DNA of 64,000 bases from Pontibacter burrus. Lineage in GTDB: Bacteria > Bacteroidota > Bacteroidia > Cytophagales > Hymenobacteraceae. Numbering within the stretch: position 1 is the stretch's first letter; each line of letters begins with the position of its first letter. The position numbers and the translations under genes were made by a program. The notes below the pieces were generated by a model that saw only the letters and a list, made by a program, of their open reading frames with translations, was not told where the DNA came from and ran no database searches. Location of the stretch: assembly GCF_010686685.1 (NCBI RefSeq), contig NZ_JAAGWD010000004.1, positions 186,001 to 250,000 of the forward strand, given 5' to 3'. Shown one piece after another: positions 32,761 through 41,946 of the stretch.

Positions 32761-34968
32761 TTATTGATGCTGGTTAATCAGATTTAACAAAAACGCATAT
32801 TGTAAGGCAGTCTCTCTGTAACGCTGGAAACGACCGGATGCACCGCCGTGACCTGCTTCCATGTTAGTATGCAACAACAGCATGTTGTCATCCGTCTTCA
32901 TGTCGCGGAGTTTGGCAACCCATTTAGCTGGCTCCCAATATTGCACCTGCGAGTCGTGAAGGCCGGTAGTAACCAGCATATTCGGGTATGCTTTGGCCTG
33001 AATGTTATCGTATGGCGAGTAAGACAGCATATAATCATAGTACTGCTTTTCAGCCGGGTTACCCCACTCGTCAAACTCTCCGGTTGTTAGCGGAATACTG
33101 GTATCGAGCATGGTTGTAACCACATCCACAAAAGGAACACCTGCAATTACGCCTTTGTACAGCTCCGGACGCATGTTTATCACAGCACCCATCAAAAGGC
33201 CGCCCGCGCTGCCTCCCATAGCGAACAGCTTATCAGGGTTGGTGTATTTCTGCTCGATCAGGAATTCGGATGCATCTATAAAGTCGGTAAAGGTATTTTT
33301 CTTTTTCAGCATTTTACCGTCTTCGTACCACTGGCGGCCCATTTCCTGACCACCACGTATGTGCGCAATGGCATATACAAAGCCACGGTCCAGCAGGCTG
33401 AGGCGTACAGAGCTGAAGCTCGGGTTCATGCTGATGCCATACGAACCATAAGCGTAAAGCAGTGTAGGGTTGTTGCCATGGCGTTCCAAACCTTTGCGGT
33501 ATACCAGCGAGATCGGGATTTTGGTGCCATCATCAGCTGTAGCGTAAATGCGACGTGCTTCGTAGCGAGTCGGGTCAAAACCACCAACCACTTCCTGGCG
33601 CTTCAGCAGTTCCTTCTCTTTGGTCTGCATGTTAAAGTCGTAGGTAGAGTTTGGTGTAGTAAGCGAACTATACTCGTAGCGTAGTTCTTTGCTGTCAAAG
33701 TCAGGGTTATTGCCTATGCTGGCCGCGTAGGTCTCTTCACCGAAATCAATATAGTAATCTGTTTTAGGATCATTCCATTTCGTAACCCGTATTTGAGTAA
33801 GGCCGTTTTTGCGCTCCTGTAGTGCCAGGTAGTCTTTAAAGATTTCAATGCCTTCCAGCAACACATCCGGGCGGTGTGGAATCACATCTTTCCAGTTTGC
33901 TTTGCCCGGGTTGGTAACAGGGGCCTGCATCAGCTTAAAGTTGGTAGCACCATCCTTGTTTGTAACAATGTAAAACTTGTCGCCAAAATGATCGATGCTG
34001 TACTCCAGGCCACGCTCGCGAGGCTGGATCACCTTAAATGCGCCATTTGGATTACTGGCATCCAGGTAGCGGTATTCGTTTGCCACTGTACTGCCGCTGC
34101 CTATAATAATATATTTATCGGACTTGGTTTTGTATACAAACGTGCTGAAGGTCTCGTCGGCTTCGTGGTACACTTCTTTGTCCTGTGAGGAAGGTGTGCC
34201 CAGCGTGTGCTTAAAGATCTTAAAAGAGCGGAGGGCAGGGTCTTTCATGGTATAGTATACCGTTTTGTTGTCGTTGGCCCAAACGGCACCGCCTGTAGTG
34301 TTCGGAATATGGTCCGGCAGTAATTTGCCTGTTTTCAGGTCCTTAAAACGGATCGTGTATTTACGGCGACTCACCGTATCTTCCGCAAAGGCAAGCAGCT
34401 GGTTATTAGGACTCACGTTCATGCCGGCAGCAGCATAATAGTTTAGTCCCTGGGCACGTTCATTCGCATCTACCATTACTTCTTCCGGTGCCTGCAGAGT
34501 GCCCTTCTTGCGAGCATAGATCGGGTATTCCATGCCAGCTTCAAAGCGCGTATAGTACCAGTAACCATTATCTTTAAACGGAACCGATTCGTCGTTTTGC
34601 TTGATGCGGCCTACAATCTCGTTGTAGAGTTTTTCCTGCAACTCCTCGGTGTGTGCCAGCATCTGCTTGGTATAGGCATTTTCAGCATTCAGATAATTGA
34701 TCACTTCCGGATCTTCGCGCTGGTTTAGCCAGTAGTAGTTATCGGTGCGGGTATGGCCGTGCGTGGTAAGCTCTTTAGGTACTTTTTTAGCAACTGGCGG
34801 CAGCGGAGTAGCAACAGTGGACGGAGCAGTGATGATTTGCTCGGTGGTATCGGTGTTCGTAGTGGTAGCATTAGGGGTGTTGCCCGATGAGCAACCCGTA
34901 CCTATTACTGCCAGCGAAGCCGATAGCAGCGTGCCTACACAGGCAGCCGCAGGTTTCAGGTTTTTCAT
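32761..34968 (-). CDS. ptrB: Oligopeptidase B-like S9A serine peptidase, lipoprotein
   Basis: A 735-residue protein with a lipobox-like VIGTGC near residue 26 and a Thr-rich linker. The propeller domain starts after YYWLNQREDPEVINYLNAEN. The catalytic part has S587 (GGSAGG), D672 (GLHDSQV) and H707 (AGHGG), with LTTGEFDEWGNPAEKQYYDY, the segment typical of oligopeptidase B, which cuts after Lys/Arg in short peptides. E. coli OpdB is cytoplasmic; the lipoprotein signal here points to an exported form, as common in Bacteroidota. Confidence 0.93.
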   Translation of the reverse strand: MKNLKPAAACVGTLLSASLAVIGTGCSSGNTPNATTTNTDTTEQIITAPSTVATPLPPVAKKVPKELTTHGHTRTDNYYWLNQREDPEVINYLNAENAYTKQMLAHTEELQEKLYNEIVGRIKQNDESVPFKDNGYWYYTRFEAGMEYPIYARKKGTLQAPEEVMVDANERAQGLNYYAAAGMNVSPNNQLLAFAEDTVSRRKYTIRFKDLKTGKLLPDHIPNTTGGAVWANDNKTVYYTMKDPALRSFKIFKHTLGTPSSQDKEVYHEADETFSTFVYKTKSDKYIIIGSGSTVANEYRYLDASNPNGAFKVIQPRERGLEYSIDHFGDKFYIVTNKDGATNFKLMQAPVTNPGKANWKDVIPHRPDVLLEGIEIFKDYLALQERKNGLTQIRVTKWNDPKTDYYIDFGEETYAASIGNNPDFDSKELRYEYSSLTTPNSTYDFNMQTKEKELLKRQEVVGGFDPTRYEARRIYATADDGTKIPISLVYRKGLERHGNNPTLLYAYGSYGISMNPSFSSVRLSLLDRGFVYAIAHIRGGQEMGRQWYEDGKMLKKKNTFTDFIDASEFLIEQKYTNPDKLFAMGGSAGGLLMGAVINMRPELYKGVIAGVPFVDVVTTMLDTSIPLTTGEFDEWGNPAEKQYYDYMLSYSPYDNIQAKAYPNMLVTTGLHDSQVQYWEPAKWVAKLRDMKTDDNMLLLHTNMEAGHGGASGRFQRYRETALQYAFLLNLINQHQ

Positions 34969-35121
34969 AGTTTACGATCTGTTTATGGTTAACTGCCGCA
35001 GCTTGTGCAGCGCAATATTAAATGTACGCAGAATCGCAAATAAATAAAATAGCAAAAGCTGTATGCTTGCATACTACTTTTGGTTAACTTGTGTCTGTAA
35101 ACTAACTATAAATCTATACTT

Positions 35122-35379
35122 ATGGCTACACAACAGGAATTTGAAAGTGCAGTAGAGCGCTCTAAAACCTTAACCGAACGCCCATCAAATGACGTGCTCC
35201 TGAAGCTGTACTCACTTTTTAAACAGGCAACTGAAGGGGATGTAAATACTGAGCGCCCAGGCGGTTTCGATTTTAAGAATATAGCTAAGTGGGATGCATG
35301 GAAAAAGCTGGAGGGCAAGAGCCAGGAGGAAGCCCGCGCAGAGTATGTACAGCTTGTAAACGGACTGGCAGGCAACTAA
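35122..35379 (+). CDS. Acyl-CoA-binding protein
   Basis: An 85-residue four-helix ACBP: FESAVERSKTL, DVLLKLYSLFKQATEGDV, GGFDFKNIAKWDAWKKLEGK and AEYVQLVNGL. The conserved acyl-CoA contacts (Tyr and Lys in LYSLFKQAT; the K-W-D-A-W motif) are intact. It buffers and carries long-chain acyl-CoA in the cytosol. ACBPs are mainly eukaryotic, yet occur in scattered bacteria including Bacteroidota. It is monocistronic with its own terminator. Confidence 0.95.
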   Translation: MATQQEFESAVERSKTLTERPSNDVLLKLYSLFKQATEGDVNTERPGGFDFKNIAKWDAWKKLEGKSQEEARAEYVQLVNGLAGN

Positions 35380-35680
35380 GCAGTTTAATTTTTACCGAAC
35401 TATGGAAGCCGTAACCTCAGGGTTACGGCTTTTTTGTTGCCGATACTTTCTGTTTCAATTCCTGATTGCACTTTTTATACGCCTCAACTACTGTGTATGC
35501 TTAACTCATTAAGTTTAGGATATATATATAATCATATAAATAAGTTTATTATAGTGTATTATTATTAGGATAATTATACTTTAAGCAGTACTTATCGTAT
35601 AATCACTATGCTGGCATAAGGCATGCGCTGCATCTCCCTCTCCCTATTGCCTTAAAACTTTCACTATTAATTTATTTATT
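35380..35680. other. Leader region of the SusC/SusD operon
   Basis: About 300 bp: the ACBP terminator, then a very AT-rich tract (35515-35600) with runs such as TATATATATAATCATATAAA, probably holding the promoter of the SusC gene. I could not fix a TTTG/TAnnTTTG pair. Confidence 0.5.
35406..35435 (+). terminator. Intrinsic terminator after acyl-CoA-binding protein
   Basis: Stem AAGCCGTAACC / GGTTACGGCTT, 4-nt loop, then TTTTT. Confidence 0.9.
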
Positions 35681-38647
35681 ATGAAAAAACATTACCCATT
35701 AAAGCTTCTGGCTTTACTGTTTTGGTTTATGTCCGTAACTGTTTATGGGCAAACAACTGTAAGCGGTAAGGTAACGGATGCCGGCTCCGGTATGGCTTTG
35801 CCTGGTGTAGCCGTTGTAGTAGTTGGTACCACTACCGGTACCAGCACCGATGTAGAAGGTAACTATTCTATTACACTCCCCACAGCTCAGGGTAGGCTGA
35901 CTTTTTCCTTCCTTGGCTACGAATCCAGAACCATATCTGTAACACCAGCTGTAACTACCCTCGACGTACAGCTAACAGAAAAAACAACCAGCCTGAGCGA
36001 AGTAGTAGTAACCGGTCTGGCTACAACGGTAAAACGTACCAACGCTGCCAACGCGGTATCAACTTTAAACACGCGCGAACTAACCGGAACTACTTCGCCG
36101 CAAACAATGGATGCTGCTATAAGTGGAAAACTGGTTGGGGCTAACGTAGTAGCCAACTCAGGTGCGCCGGGTGGTGGTATCGCCATGAGGTTGCGCGGTG
36201 TAACGTCGGTTTTTGGTAATGCGCAACCCCTGTATGTGATAGATGGGATTATAGTTGATAACTCTTCTATTTCAGGTGGATTGAACGTGGTAACCGCTGC
36301 AGCCAACCAGGGAAATGCTTCTAACCAGGATAATGCCTCTAACCGCATTGCCGATATAAACCCCGACGACATTGAAACTATAGAAGTGCTGAAAGGTGCT
36401 TCGGCAGCTGCCATTTACGGTTCGCTGGCCGCAGCTGGTGTGGTAATTATCACTACTAAACGCGGTGCTTCTGGTAAAACGCTGGTGGATATTTCGCAGG
36501 ATGTTGGCTTCACTGAAGCGGCACATTTACTAGGTGTGCGCACATTTACGGAAGAACGTGTAAGATCAACCTATAAAGACCGGCCTGACCTTGTTGAACA
36601 GTTTATTGCTGCCCGTGATGCTGGCCGCCTGATAGATTACGAAAAGGAACTGTATGGCAATAAGGGCATGCTCTATAACACCCGCCTGAATGTTAGCGGC
36701 GGCAGCGAGCGAACACAGTTTTATGTAGGTGGCCTGATACAGGACGAAGAAGGTATAGTGAAGCGTACCGGTTATGAGAAAAAATCCCTCCGCTTTAATC
36801 TCGACCACGAAATATCTGAACGTTTTAATTTTAGCCTGAGCACAAACTATGTTAACTCCATAGCGAGACGGGGGCTTACCAACAACGATAACGCTGGTGT
36901 TTCCTTTGGGGTAGCACTATCGAGCACGCCAAGCTTTGCAGATCTGTTTCGGGATGAGAGCGGCCTGTATCCGGACAACCCATTTGCAGCCTCCAATTTC
37001 CTGCAGACGCGCGACCTGATGACAAACGAGGAAAACGTAGACCGTTTTTTGGGCGGTTTAACTTTAAATACCAATCTGTATAATACCGATAGAAGCAGCA
37101 CAAAACTGGTAATCAGGGCAGGGCTCGACTTCTATAACCTGAAAACTGTTGCTATCTTTCCGAGAATACTGCAGTTTGAGCGCAATGGTAACCAGGGTAC
37201 CTCTATACAGGGTAACAACTATAACCTTAACACAAACTTTGCTGCATTTCTGGTAAACAACCTGAGCTTTAACGATGATAATCTGAATTTTACAACTACC
37301 ATTGGCGCGACCCGCGAGAACTTTAATCAGGACCAGGTGCTAACTATAGCTACCCAGCTGATCGGCTCCCAAACCAACCTCGACCAGTCAAGTGCCGTCA
37401 CTGTAGACCAGACCCAGCTGCCTGTGCGCAATAAAGGTTTGTTCTTCCAGGAGGAGGTAAACTTCAGAGACCGCATTATTGCCACTGCCGGCCTGCGCCT
37501 CGATAAATCTTCCAATAACGCCGATGTAAACGAATTTGTAGCCTTCCCTAAATTCTCGCTGGCTGTAAACCTGGCTAACTTCGACTTCTGGACCAAGGAA
37601 AGCGTGAACATGCTAAAACTGCGTGCAGCTTATGGCGAAGCAGGTGGTTTCCCTCCATTCGGAGCCAAGTATACCTCGTTTTCGCCGTTTAACATAGGGG
37701 GCAGCCCGGGCATTATAGTTCCGATCCAGCGCGGCAACGCTGACATAAAACAGGAGCGTCAGAAAGAGTTTGAAACCGGTCTGGATATAGGCATACTGGA
37801 AGATAAGGTGATTCTGGAAGCAACCTACTATGTAAAAACAGTGTCGGATCTTATTCTTGTGCAGAACGTTCCGGGTTCTTCCGGTTTTTCAACCAGAGTG
37901 GTAAACGGTGGTGAGCTCCGCAACCGTGGGGTAGAACTCGCCTTAAGCGCCACACCATTCGACCTGCCAGGTTTTAAGTGGAATTCCAGAACAAGCTACT
38001 GGGTAAACAACTCCGAGATTACTGAACTGGATGTGCCACCTTTCCCGCTGGGTGGTTTCGGTAACACGCTCGGTACCTTTTTTATAGAGAAAGGAAAATC
38101 AGCTACCCAGATTAAAGGTATAAAAGGAGATGAAGGGGTTGTGGTTCTGGGCGATGCTGCACCAGATTTCCAGATGAACTTCCAAAACTTCTTTACCATT
38201 AAGGATAACCTGACACTCTCGTTCCTGCTGCACTGGAAGCAAGGCGGCGATAACATAAACCTGACCCAATTGCTGACAGACCTCGGAGGTACCTCTTTTG
38301 ATTATGACGATGACGATGACGGAGACGGCGTGTCGAATGCGGCAGAACGAACCGGAGCACTGGGCGTTAGTGCTGAACCATTTGTGCAGGAAGCATCATA
38401 CCTGCGCCTGCGCGAGCTTGGGCTATACTACACCTTCCCAACCGCTTTGCTGGAAGGCGCATTTAAAGGAGTTGTACGCCAGATCAGGATTGGTGCATCG
38501 GCAACTAACCTGTTTACTATCACAGAATATGATGGCTACGACCCGGAGGTATCGAACTTTGGTGGCAACGGGTTGTCCACTGGTGTAGATGTAACACCAT
38601 TCCCGTCCTCTAAACGATACTTCCTGCACTTTACAATCGGCTTCTAA
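35681..38647 (+). CDS. SusC/RagA-family TonB-linked outer membrane transporter
   Basis: A 988-residue protein with a signal peptide (about 1-23), a carboxypeptidase-like domain (about 26-105; VSGKVTDAGSGMALPGVAVV), a TonB plug (RLRGVTSVFGNAQPLYVIDG, DDIETIEVLKGASAAAIYGS) and a 22-strand barrel ending in the aromatic C-terminus FLHFTIGF. No TonB-box ATG alternative changes the start. It imports a ligand gated by its SusD partner, encoded 17 bp downstream. No glycosidase lies nearby, and the neighbourhood is peptidase-rich, so a peptide ligand is as likely as a glycan. Confidence 0.96.
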   Translation: MKKHYPLKLLALLFWFMSVTVYGQTTVSGKVTDAGSGMALPGVAVVVVGTTTGTSTDVEGNYSITLPTAQGRLTFSFLGYESRTISVTPAVTTLDVQLTEKTTSLSEVVVTGLATTVKRTNAANAVSTLNTRELTGTTSPQTMDAAISGKLVGANVVANSGAPGGGIAMRLRGVTSVFGNAQPLYVIDGIIVDNSSISGGLNVVTAAANQGNASNQDNASNRIADINPDDIETIEVLKGASAAAIYGSLAAAGVVIITTKRGASGKTLVDISQDVGFTEAAHLLGVRTFTEERVRSTYKDRPDLVEQFIAARDAGRLIDYEKELYGNKGMLYNTRLNVSGGSERTQFYVGGLIQDEEGIVKRTGYEKKSLRFNLDHEISERFNFSLSTNYVNSIARRGLTNNDNAGVSFGVALSSTPSFADLFRDESGLYPDNPFAASNFLQTRDLMTNEENVDRFLGGLTLNTNLYNTDRSSTKLVIRAGLDFYNLKTVAIFPRILQFERNGNQGTSIQGNNYNLNTNFAAFLVNNLSFNDDNLNFTTTIGATRENFNQDQVLTIATQLIGSQTNLDQSSAVTVDQTQLPVRNKGLFFQEEVNFRDRIIATAGLRLDKSSNNADVNEFVAFPKFSLAVNLANFDFWTKESVNMLKLRAAYGEAGGFPPFGAKYTSFSPFNIGGSPGIIVPIQRGNADIKQERQKEFETGLDIGILEDKVILEATYYVKTVSDLILVQNVPGSSGFSTRVVNGGELRNRGVELALSATPFDLPGFKWNSRTSYWVNNSEITELDVPPFPLGGFGNTLGTFFIEKGKSATQIKGIKGDEGVVVLGDAAPDFQMNFQNFFTIKDNLTLSFLLHWKQGGDNINLTQLLTDLGGTSFDYDDDDDGDGVSNAAERTGALGVSAEPFVQEASYLRLRELGLYYTFPTALLEGAFKGVVRQIRIGASATNLFTITEYDGYDPEVSNFGGNGLSTGVDVTPFPSSKRYFLHFTIGF

Positions 38648-38664
38648 TTCTAAATCTGATTTTT

Positions 38665-39996
38665 ATGAAAAGTTACATATATAAGATAAAGTATCAGGCA
38701 GTGCTGGTTTTGCTGGCAACCGGGCTTGTACTGCAGGGCTGCGAAGTAGATAATATTCCGGACCCGAATAACCCAACTGTAGAGTCGGTGCTGAACAACG
38801 CTACCGTAGACGACCTGAATAACCTGGTAGTGGGCACAGAAGCTGGAATGCGCAACTTTCTGGGAACATATTATGATAATATGGGCGTGATCGGGCGTGA
38901 GCATTACCGTTTTTCCAGTGCTGACCCACGGTTCACTGCCGATCTGTTAGGTAAAGGTAGTTCTGTATTGGATAACAACACATTTTACACCACTAACCCC
39001 TGGGCCGGCCGCTACCGTGTTGTTAAAAATACCAACATCCTGATCGCTTCGGTATTTAACACCACACTGATTACAGAAGAGCAACGGCAGGGGTACCTTG
39101 GATTTGCCAAAACTATAAAAGCGCACCAATTACTCCTGAACCTGACCATGATGTGGGAGCCTGGCATACGACTGGATGTGGATGACCCAGATAACCTGGG
39201 TCCTTTTGTAGAGAGAGGGGCTGCGCTGGATTCTATTGCGCTGTTGCTGAATGAAGGTGCGGCACACCTTGCAGCTGCCGGCGCAACGTTCCCTTTTACA
39301 TTGTCTCAAGGCTTCGCCGGGTTTAATAATCCGGCAGGTTTTCTGCAGTTTAACCGTGCGCTTGCGGCCCGTGTGGCTGTATACCGCGAAGAATTTGGCG
39401 AAGCACTAACCTTTCTGCAAGGCTCTTTCCTGGAATTAAATACCAACTTTAACAAAGGTGTTTATTACGTATTCAGTGCCTCTTCCGGAGACGTGCTTAA
39501 TCCGGTGTTTGTAGCGCCTAACTCCTCTGGTGAGATACGCATCGCCCATCCAAGTTTTATTGCGGATATTGCCCCTAATGATGACAGAAGATCGAAAGTG
39601 CTGGAACGGGACGAAGCGGCATCTCTGGATGGTTTGACCGGCAGGTACGATGTGGCTTTATATAAGACCAACACCGACCCTATCCCGATCATCCGGAATG
39701 AGGAGTTGATTCTGATTTACGCAGAGGCTAACATCCGGACTGGCAATACGCTGGAAGCTGTAAGAGCACTGAACATTATCAGGCAAGGACATGGCCTCGG
39801 ACCGTATGCAGGTTCATTATCCGAAGCTGCTCTGATTGATGAAATGTTGGAGCAGCGCAGGTTTTCACTCTATTTTGAAGGGCACCGTTGGGTAGATATG
39901 CGCCGATACAACAAATTAAGCGAATTGCCTATAGACCGCGCAGGAGATGATGTCTGGACAACTTTTCCGAAACCATTTATAGAGGAAGCATTTTAA
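38665..39996 (+). CDS. SusD/RagB-family nutrient-binding lipoprotein
   Basis: A 443-residue lipoprotein (LVLQGC near residue 26) with TPR-like helices and the SusD C-terminal signature: RNEELILIYAEANIRTGN, ALNIIRQGHGLGPY, LIDEMLEQRRFSLYFEGHRW and DMRRYNKL. It caps the SusC barrel and captures the substrate at the cell surface. It is second in the operon and followed by a terminator. The ligand is unknown. Confidence 0.95.
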   Translation: MKSYIYKIKYQAVLVLLATGLVLQGCEVDNIPDPNNPTVESVLNNATVDDLNNLVVGTEAGMRNFLGTYYDNMGVIGREHYRFSSADPRFTADLLGKGSSVLDNNTFYTTNPWAGRYRVVKNTNILIASVFNTTLITEEQRQGYLGFAKTIKAHQLLLNLTMMWEPGIRLDVDDPDNLGPFVERGAALDSIALLLNEGAAHLAAAGATFPFTLSQGFAGFNNPAGFLQFNRALAARVAVYREEFGEALTFLQGSFLELNTNFNKGVYYVFSASSGDVLNPVFVAPNSSGEIRIAHPSFIADIAPNDDRRSKVLERDEAASLDGLTGRYDVALYKTNTDPIPIIRNEELILIYAEANIRTGNTLEAVRALNIIRQGHGLGPYAGSLSEAALIDEMLEQRRFSLYFEGHRWVDMRRYNKLSELPIDRAGDDVWTTFPKPFIEEAF

Positions 39997-40014
39997 CGTA
40001 GCTATAGTTGAAAT

Positions 40015-40043
40015 AAAAAAGGAGCCGTTAAGGCTCCTTTTTT
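40015..40043. terminator. Bidirectional terminator after SusD
   Basis: 12-bp stem AAAAAAGGAGCC / GGCTCCTTTTTT with a 5-nt loop, between convergent genes. Confidence 0.92.
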
Positions 40044-40046
40044 ATT

Positions 40047-40490
40047 TTATTTTATTTTCCAGGTGTGACCGCAGTTGTAGCATCTGTACTTGTGGCTGAG
40101 AAAGGGCAACGGAAACCCAAATAGCAGGTAGCTCAGCGAGAATACCGTTTTGTTGTATTTCTCTTCGGCAATATGGTCTGAGCCACAAACAGGACAGGTG
40201 GAAGCAACTACATGCTCCTGCATAGGAGGGGCCAGTTCTATGTTATCATCCAGCAGGAATTCACTTTTCCCGGTTTGGATGCGCTCCAGCACCACGCGTG
40301 CTTCTTCTGCATCACGCTCAGTTACTTTTAGCTTTACGCCTCCGACTGCTACCGAATAAAAAGGCTGTGCTCCAACAATATGTTCATCGCTCAGGAAACA
40401 CAAAATGCCTTCTGCTTCCAGGCGGCCTTTCATAATGTGCGCCTCGGTAGGTTCGTTAAAGCTGGCTATAGTTACTAAGCGTTCTGCCAT
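40047..40490 (-). CDS. DUF2007 protein with C-terminal zinc ribbon
   Basis: A 147-residue protein. The first 70 residues are the DUF2007/putative signal-transducing fold (LVTIASFNEPTEAHIMKGRL, GGVKLKVTERDAEEARVVL). The end carries a four-Cys ribbon, CPVCGSDH and CYNCGH, split by a hydrophobic stretch (SLSYLLFGFPLPFLSHK). The combination is common in Bacteroidota; function is not established. It is followed on the transcription side by no close gene; the CDGSH gene upstream is 20 bp away, so they may be co-transcribed. Confidence 0.85.
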   Translation of the reverse strand: MAERLVTIASFNEPTEAHIMKGRLEAEGILCFLSDEHIVGAQPFYSVAVGGVKLKVTERDAEEARVVLERIQTGKSEFLLDDNIELAPPMQEHVVASTCPVCGSDHIAEEKYNKTVFSLSYLLFGFPLPFLSHKYRCYNCGHTWKIK

Positions 40491-40510
40491 TGTAGTTAAG
40501 GTAAGTTAGG

Positions 40511-40735
40511 TTACTGCTTTTTCTCTGGCAGATCAAAAGCGGTGGCATCGTGCTCAAAGTGACCTTTGTGGGAGCCGTCGCAAAAGGGTTTGTTTTTGGA
40601 AAGGCCGCAGCGGCAGATCGATACCAGGGTGCGTCCACCCAGTCCGTAAATGTTGCCTTCCTTATCGGTTATTTCAAAATCGCCTTCAATGCGCAGCGAA
40701 CCGTTGCTGTTTACTGTAATTTTAGTTTTAGACAT
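40511..40735 (-). CDS. CDGSH-type [2Fe-2S] protein (mitoNEET-like)
   Basis: A 74-residue protein with the three-Cys, one-His cluster site: C41, C43, C52 and H56 in CRCGLSKNKPFCDGSH. The first 35 residues form an N-terminal strand pair. CDGSH proteins hold a labile 2Fe-2S cluster used for redox sensing or cluster transfer. A TATATTTG box at 40759-40766 (minus) is a likely -7 element. It lies 20 bp before the DUF2007 gene. Confidence 0.93.
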   Translation of the reverse strand: MSKTKITVNSNGSLRIEGDFEITDKEGNIYGLGGRTLVSICRCGLSKNKPFCDGSHKGHFEHDATAFDLPEKKQ

Positions 40736-40806
40736 TGTTTGTACTATAGGTGTATCAACAAATATAGTGATTTAACTCGGTTTTGAGCCCTGTAGCCCCT
40801 TATAAA

Positions 40807-40848
40807 ACAACAGCGGCTGCAAGTTTTATACTTACAGCCGCTGTTGTT
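40807..40848 (-). terminator. Intrinsic terminator after YD-repeat-like lipoprotein
   Basis: Stem CAACAGCGGCTG / CAGCCGCTGTTG (12 bp), extended inward by AAG/CTT, with TTTTAT tail on the minus strand. Confidence 0.8.
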
Positions 40849-40869
40849 TAAACTAATGTAAGGCTATAC

Positions 40870-41673
40870 TTAGTTGCCGTACAGGTACGTAAATGTTTCA
40901 GACTTACCTGAAGGCGATGTTACAGTCTGGCTTGTTGGGTAGCCGCGCTCATCATACTTGTAAGTGTAGCTGTAACGGTATGTCTTTTCGCTGCTGTGTA
41001 CCAGCGTAGAAGCTGCTGTAATGTTGTTCGGGCTGGCTTCAGCACCTGGCTCAGCATGATTAAAGAATGGGTTGTTGCTGGAATCGTAAGAATACGTAGT
41101 TGTAGAGAACAATTTACCTGTGCCCTTACCATCTACCACATATTGTTTTTCCTGGCCAATGTTGCCATTCGGAAGTGCCTCATATGTTGTATATGACTTA
41201 GGCTTAGCAGCTTCTTTGTCAGATCCTTCCAATACTGATTTTTTCTCCAACTGCTTCTGAGCGTTGTACTCATAGGTAGTTATGGCATTGTATTCCAGCT
41301 TGCTGCCGTTGTAGTAGGCAGTTTTAGTTTCAGAAAGCAAACCTTTGTCGTTATAGGCGTGCTCCTGATCCGTTAGCAGCGCGTGGTTAGCGCCAGCATG
41401 AGTACTTGATTTAATAACTCTACCTTTGCTGTCGTAGATAAACTTTTCGAAAGACTCCAGTTCACCTGTTTCTTTATTGTAATGGTTAACCTGGCTTAAT
41501 TGCTTACCTGTGTAGTTGTAAGATGTAACTTCTGATGAGTCAGCCATTACGTGAGAGATTGCACCCTGCTCCATAGTTGGCTGAAGTGCGATTTTTTCCT
41601 TTTCGTCACAAGACGCGAACGCCAGCACGCCAGCAAGCAGCATGGCAGGCATAAATCTGTTTTTCAATTTCAT
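40870..41673 (-). CDS. Lipoprotein with YD-type repeats
   Basis: A 267-residue lipoprotein (LAFASC near residue 22). The mature part repeats a loose YD/Rhs-like unit: YNYTGKQLSQVNHY, FIYDSKGRVIKSS, HAYNDKGLLSETK, YEYNAQKQLEKKS, YSYDSSNNP and YKYDERGYPTSQT. Such beta repeats build extended sheets on surface proteins. No toxin or shell domain is present, so it is unlikely to be a polymorphic toxin. Function unknown; related Bacteroidota proteins are filed as DUF4595 or unnamed. Confidence 0.75.
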   Translation of the reverse strand: MKLKNRFMPAMLLAGVLAFASCDEKEKIALQPTMEQGAISHVMADSSEVTSYNYTGKQLSQVNHYNKETGELESFEKFIYDSKGRVIKSSTHAGANHALLTDQEHAYNDKGLLSETKTAYYNGSKLEYNAITTYEYNAQKQLEKKSVLEGSDKEAAKPKSYTTYEALPNGNIGQEKQYVVDGKGTGKLFSTTTYSYDSSNNPFFNHAEPGAEASPNNITAASTLVHSSEKTYRYSYTYKYDERGYPTSQTVTSPSGKSETFTYLYGN

Positions 41674-41946
41674 TTGGCTAAAAGTTGAAAACGTAAAAAC
41701 TAAAAAATAACCAGTTCTGTATGCTGGTGTTGGTTTGAAAACGACAAACTTAGAAGAATAATTGCACTTGTATAGAAAAAATAATAAAAATCAGCTTGCG
41801 GAACGGTGTTTTGTTATGGTATATAAATGTGTAATGTTCTGATTTATAGCGTTTATAGTTCTATTTATGCAAAGAATGAAAAGTTGCAAAGTTTTTTATA
41901 ATGCAATTAATATATGATTTTACCTATTTGTTTGGTTTGGGTTATA

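Noticed and set aside
40870..41673. YD-repeat protein as an Rhs-type polymorphic toxin
   Set aside because: The protein is only 267 residues, has a lipobox, and shows no shell core or toxin tip.
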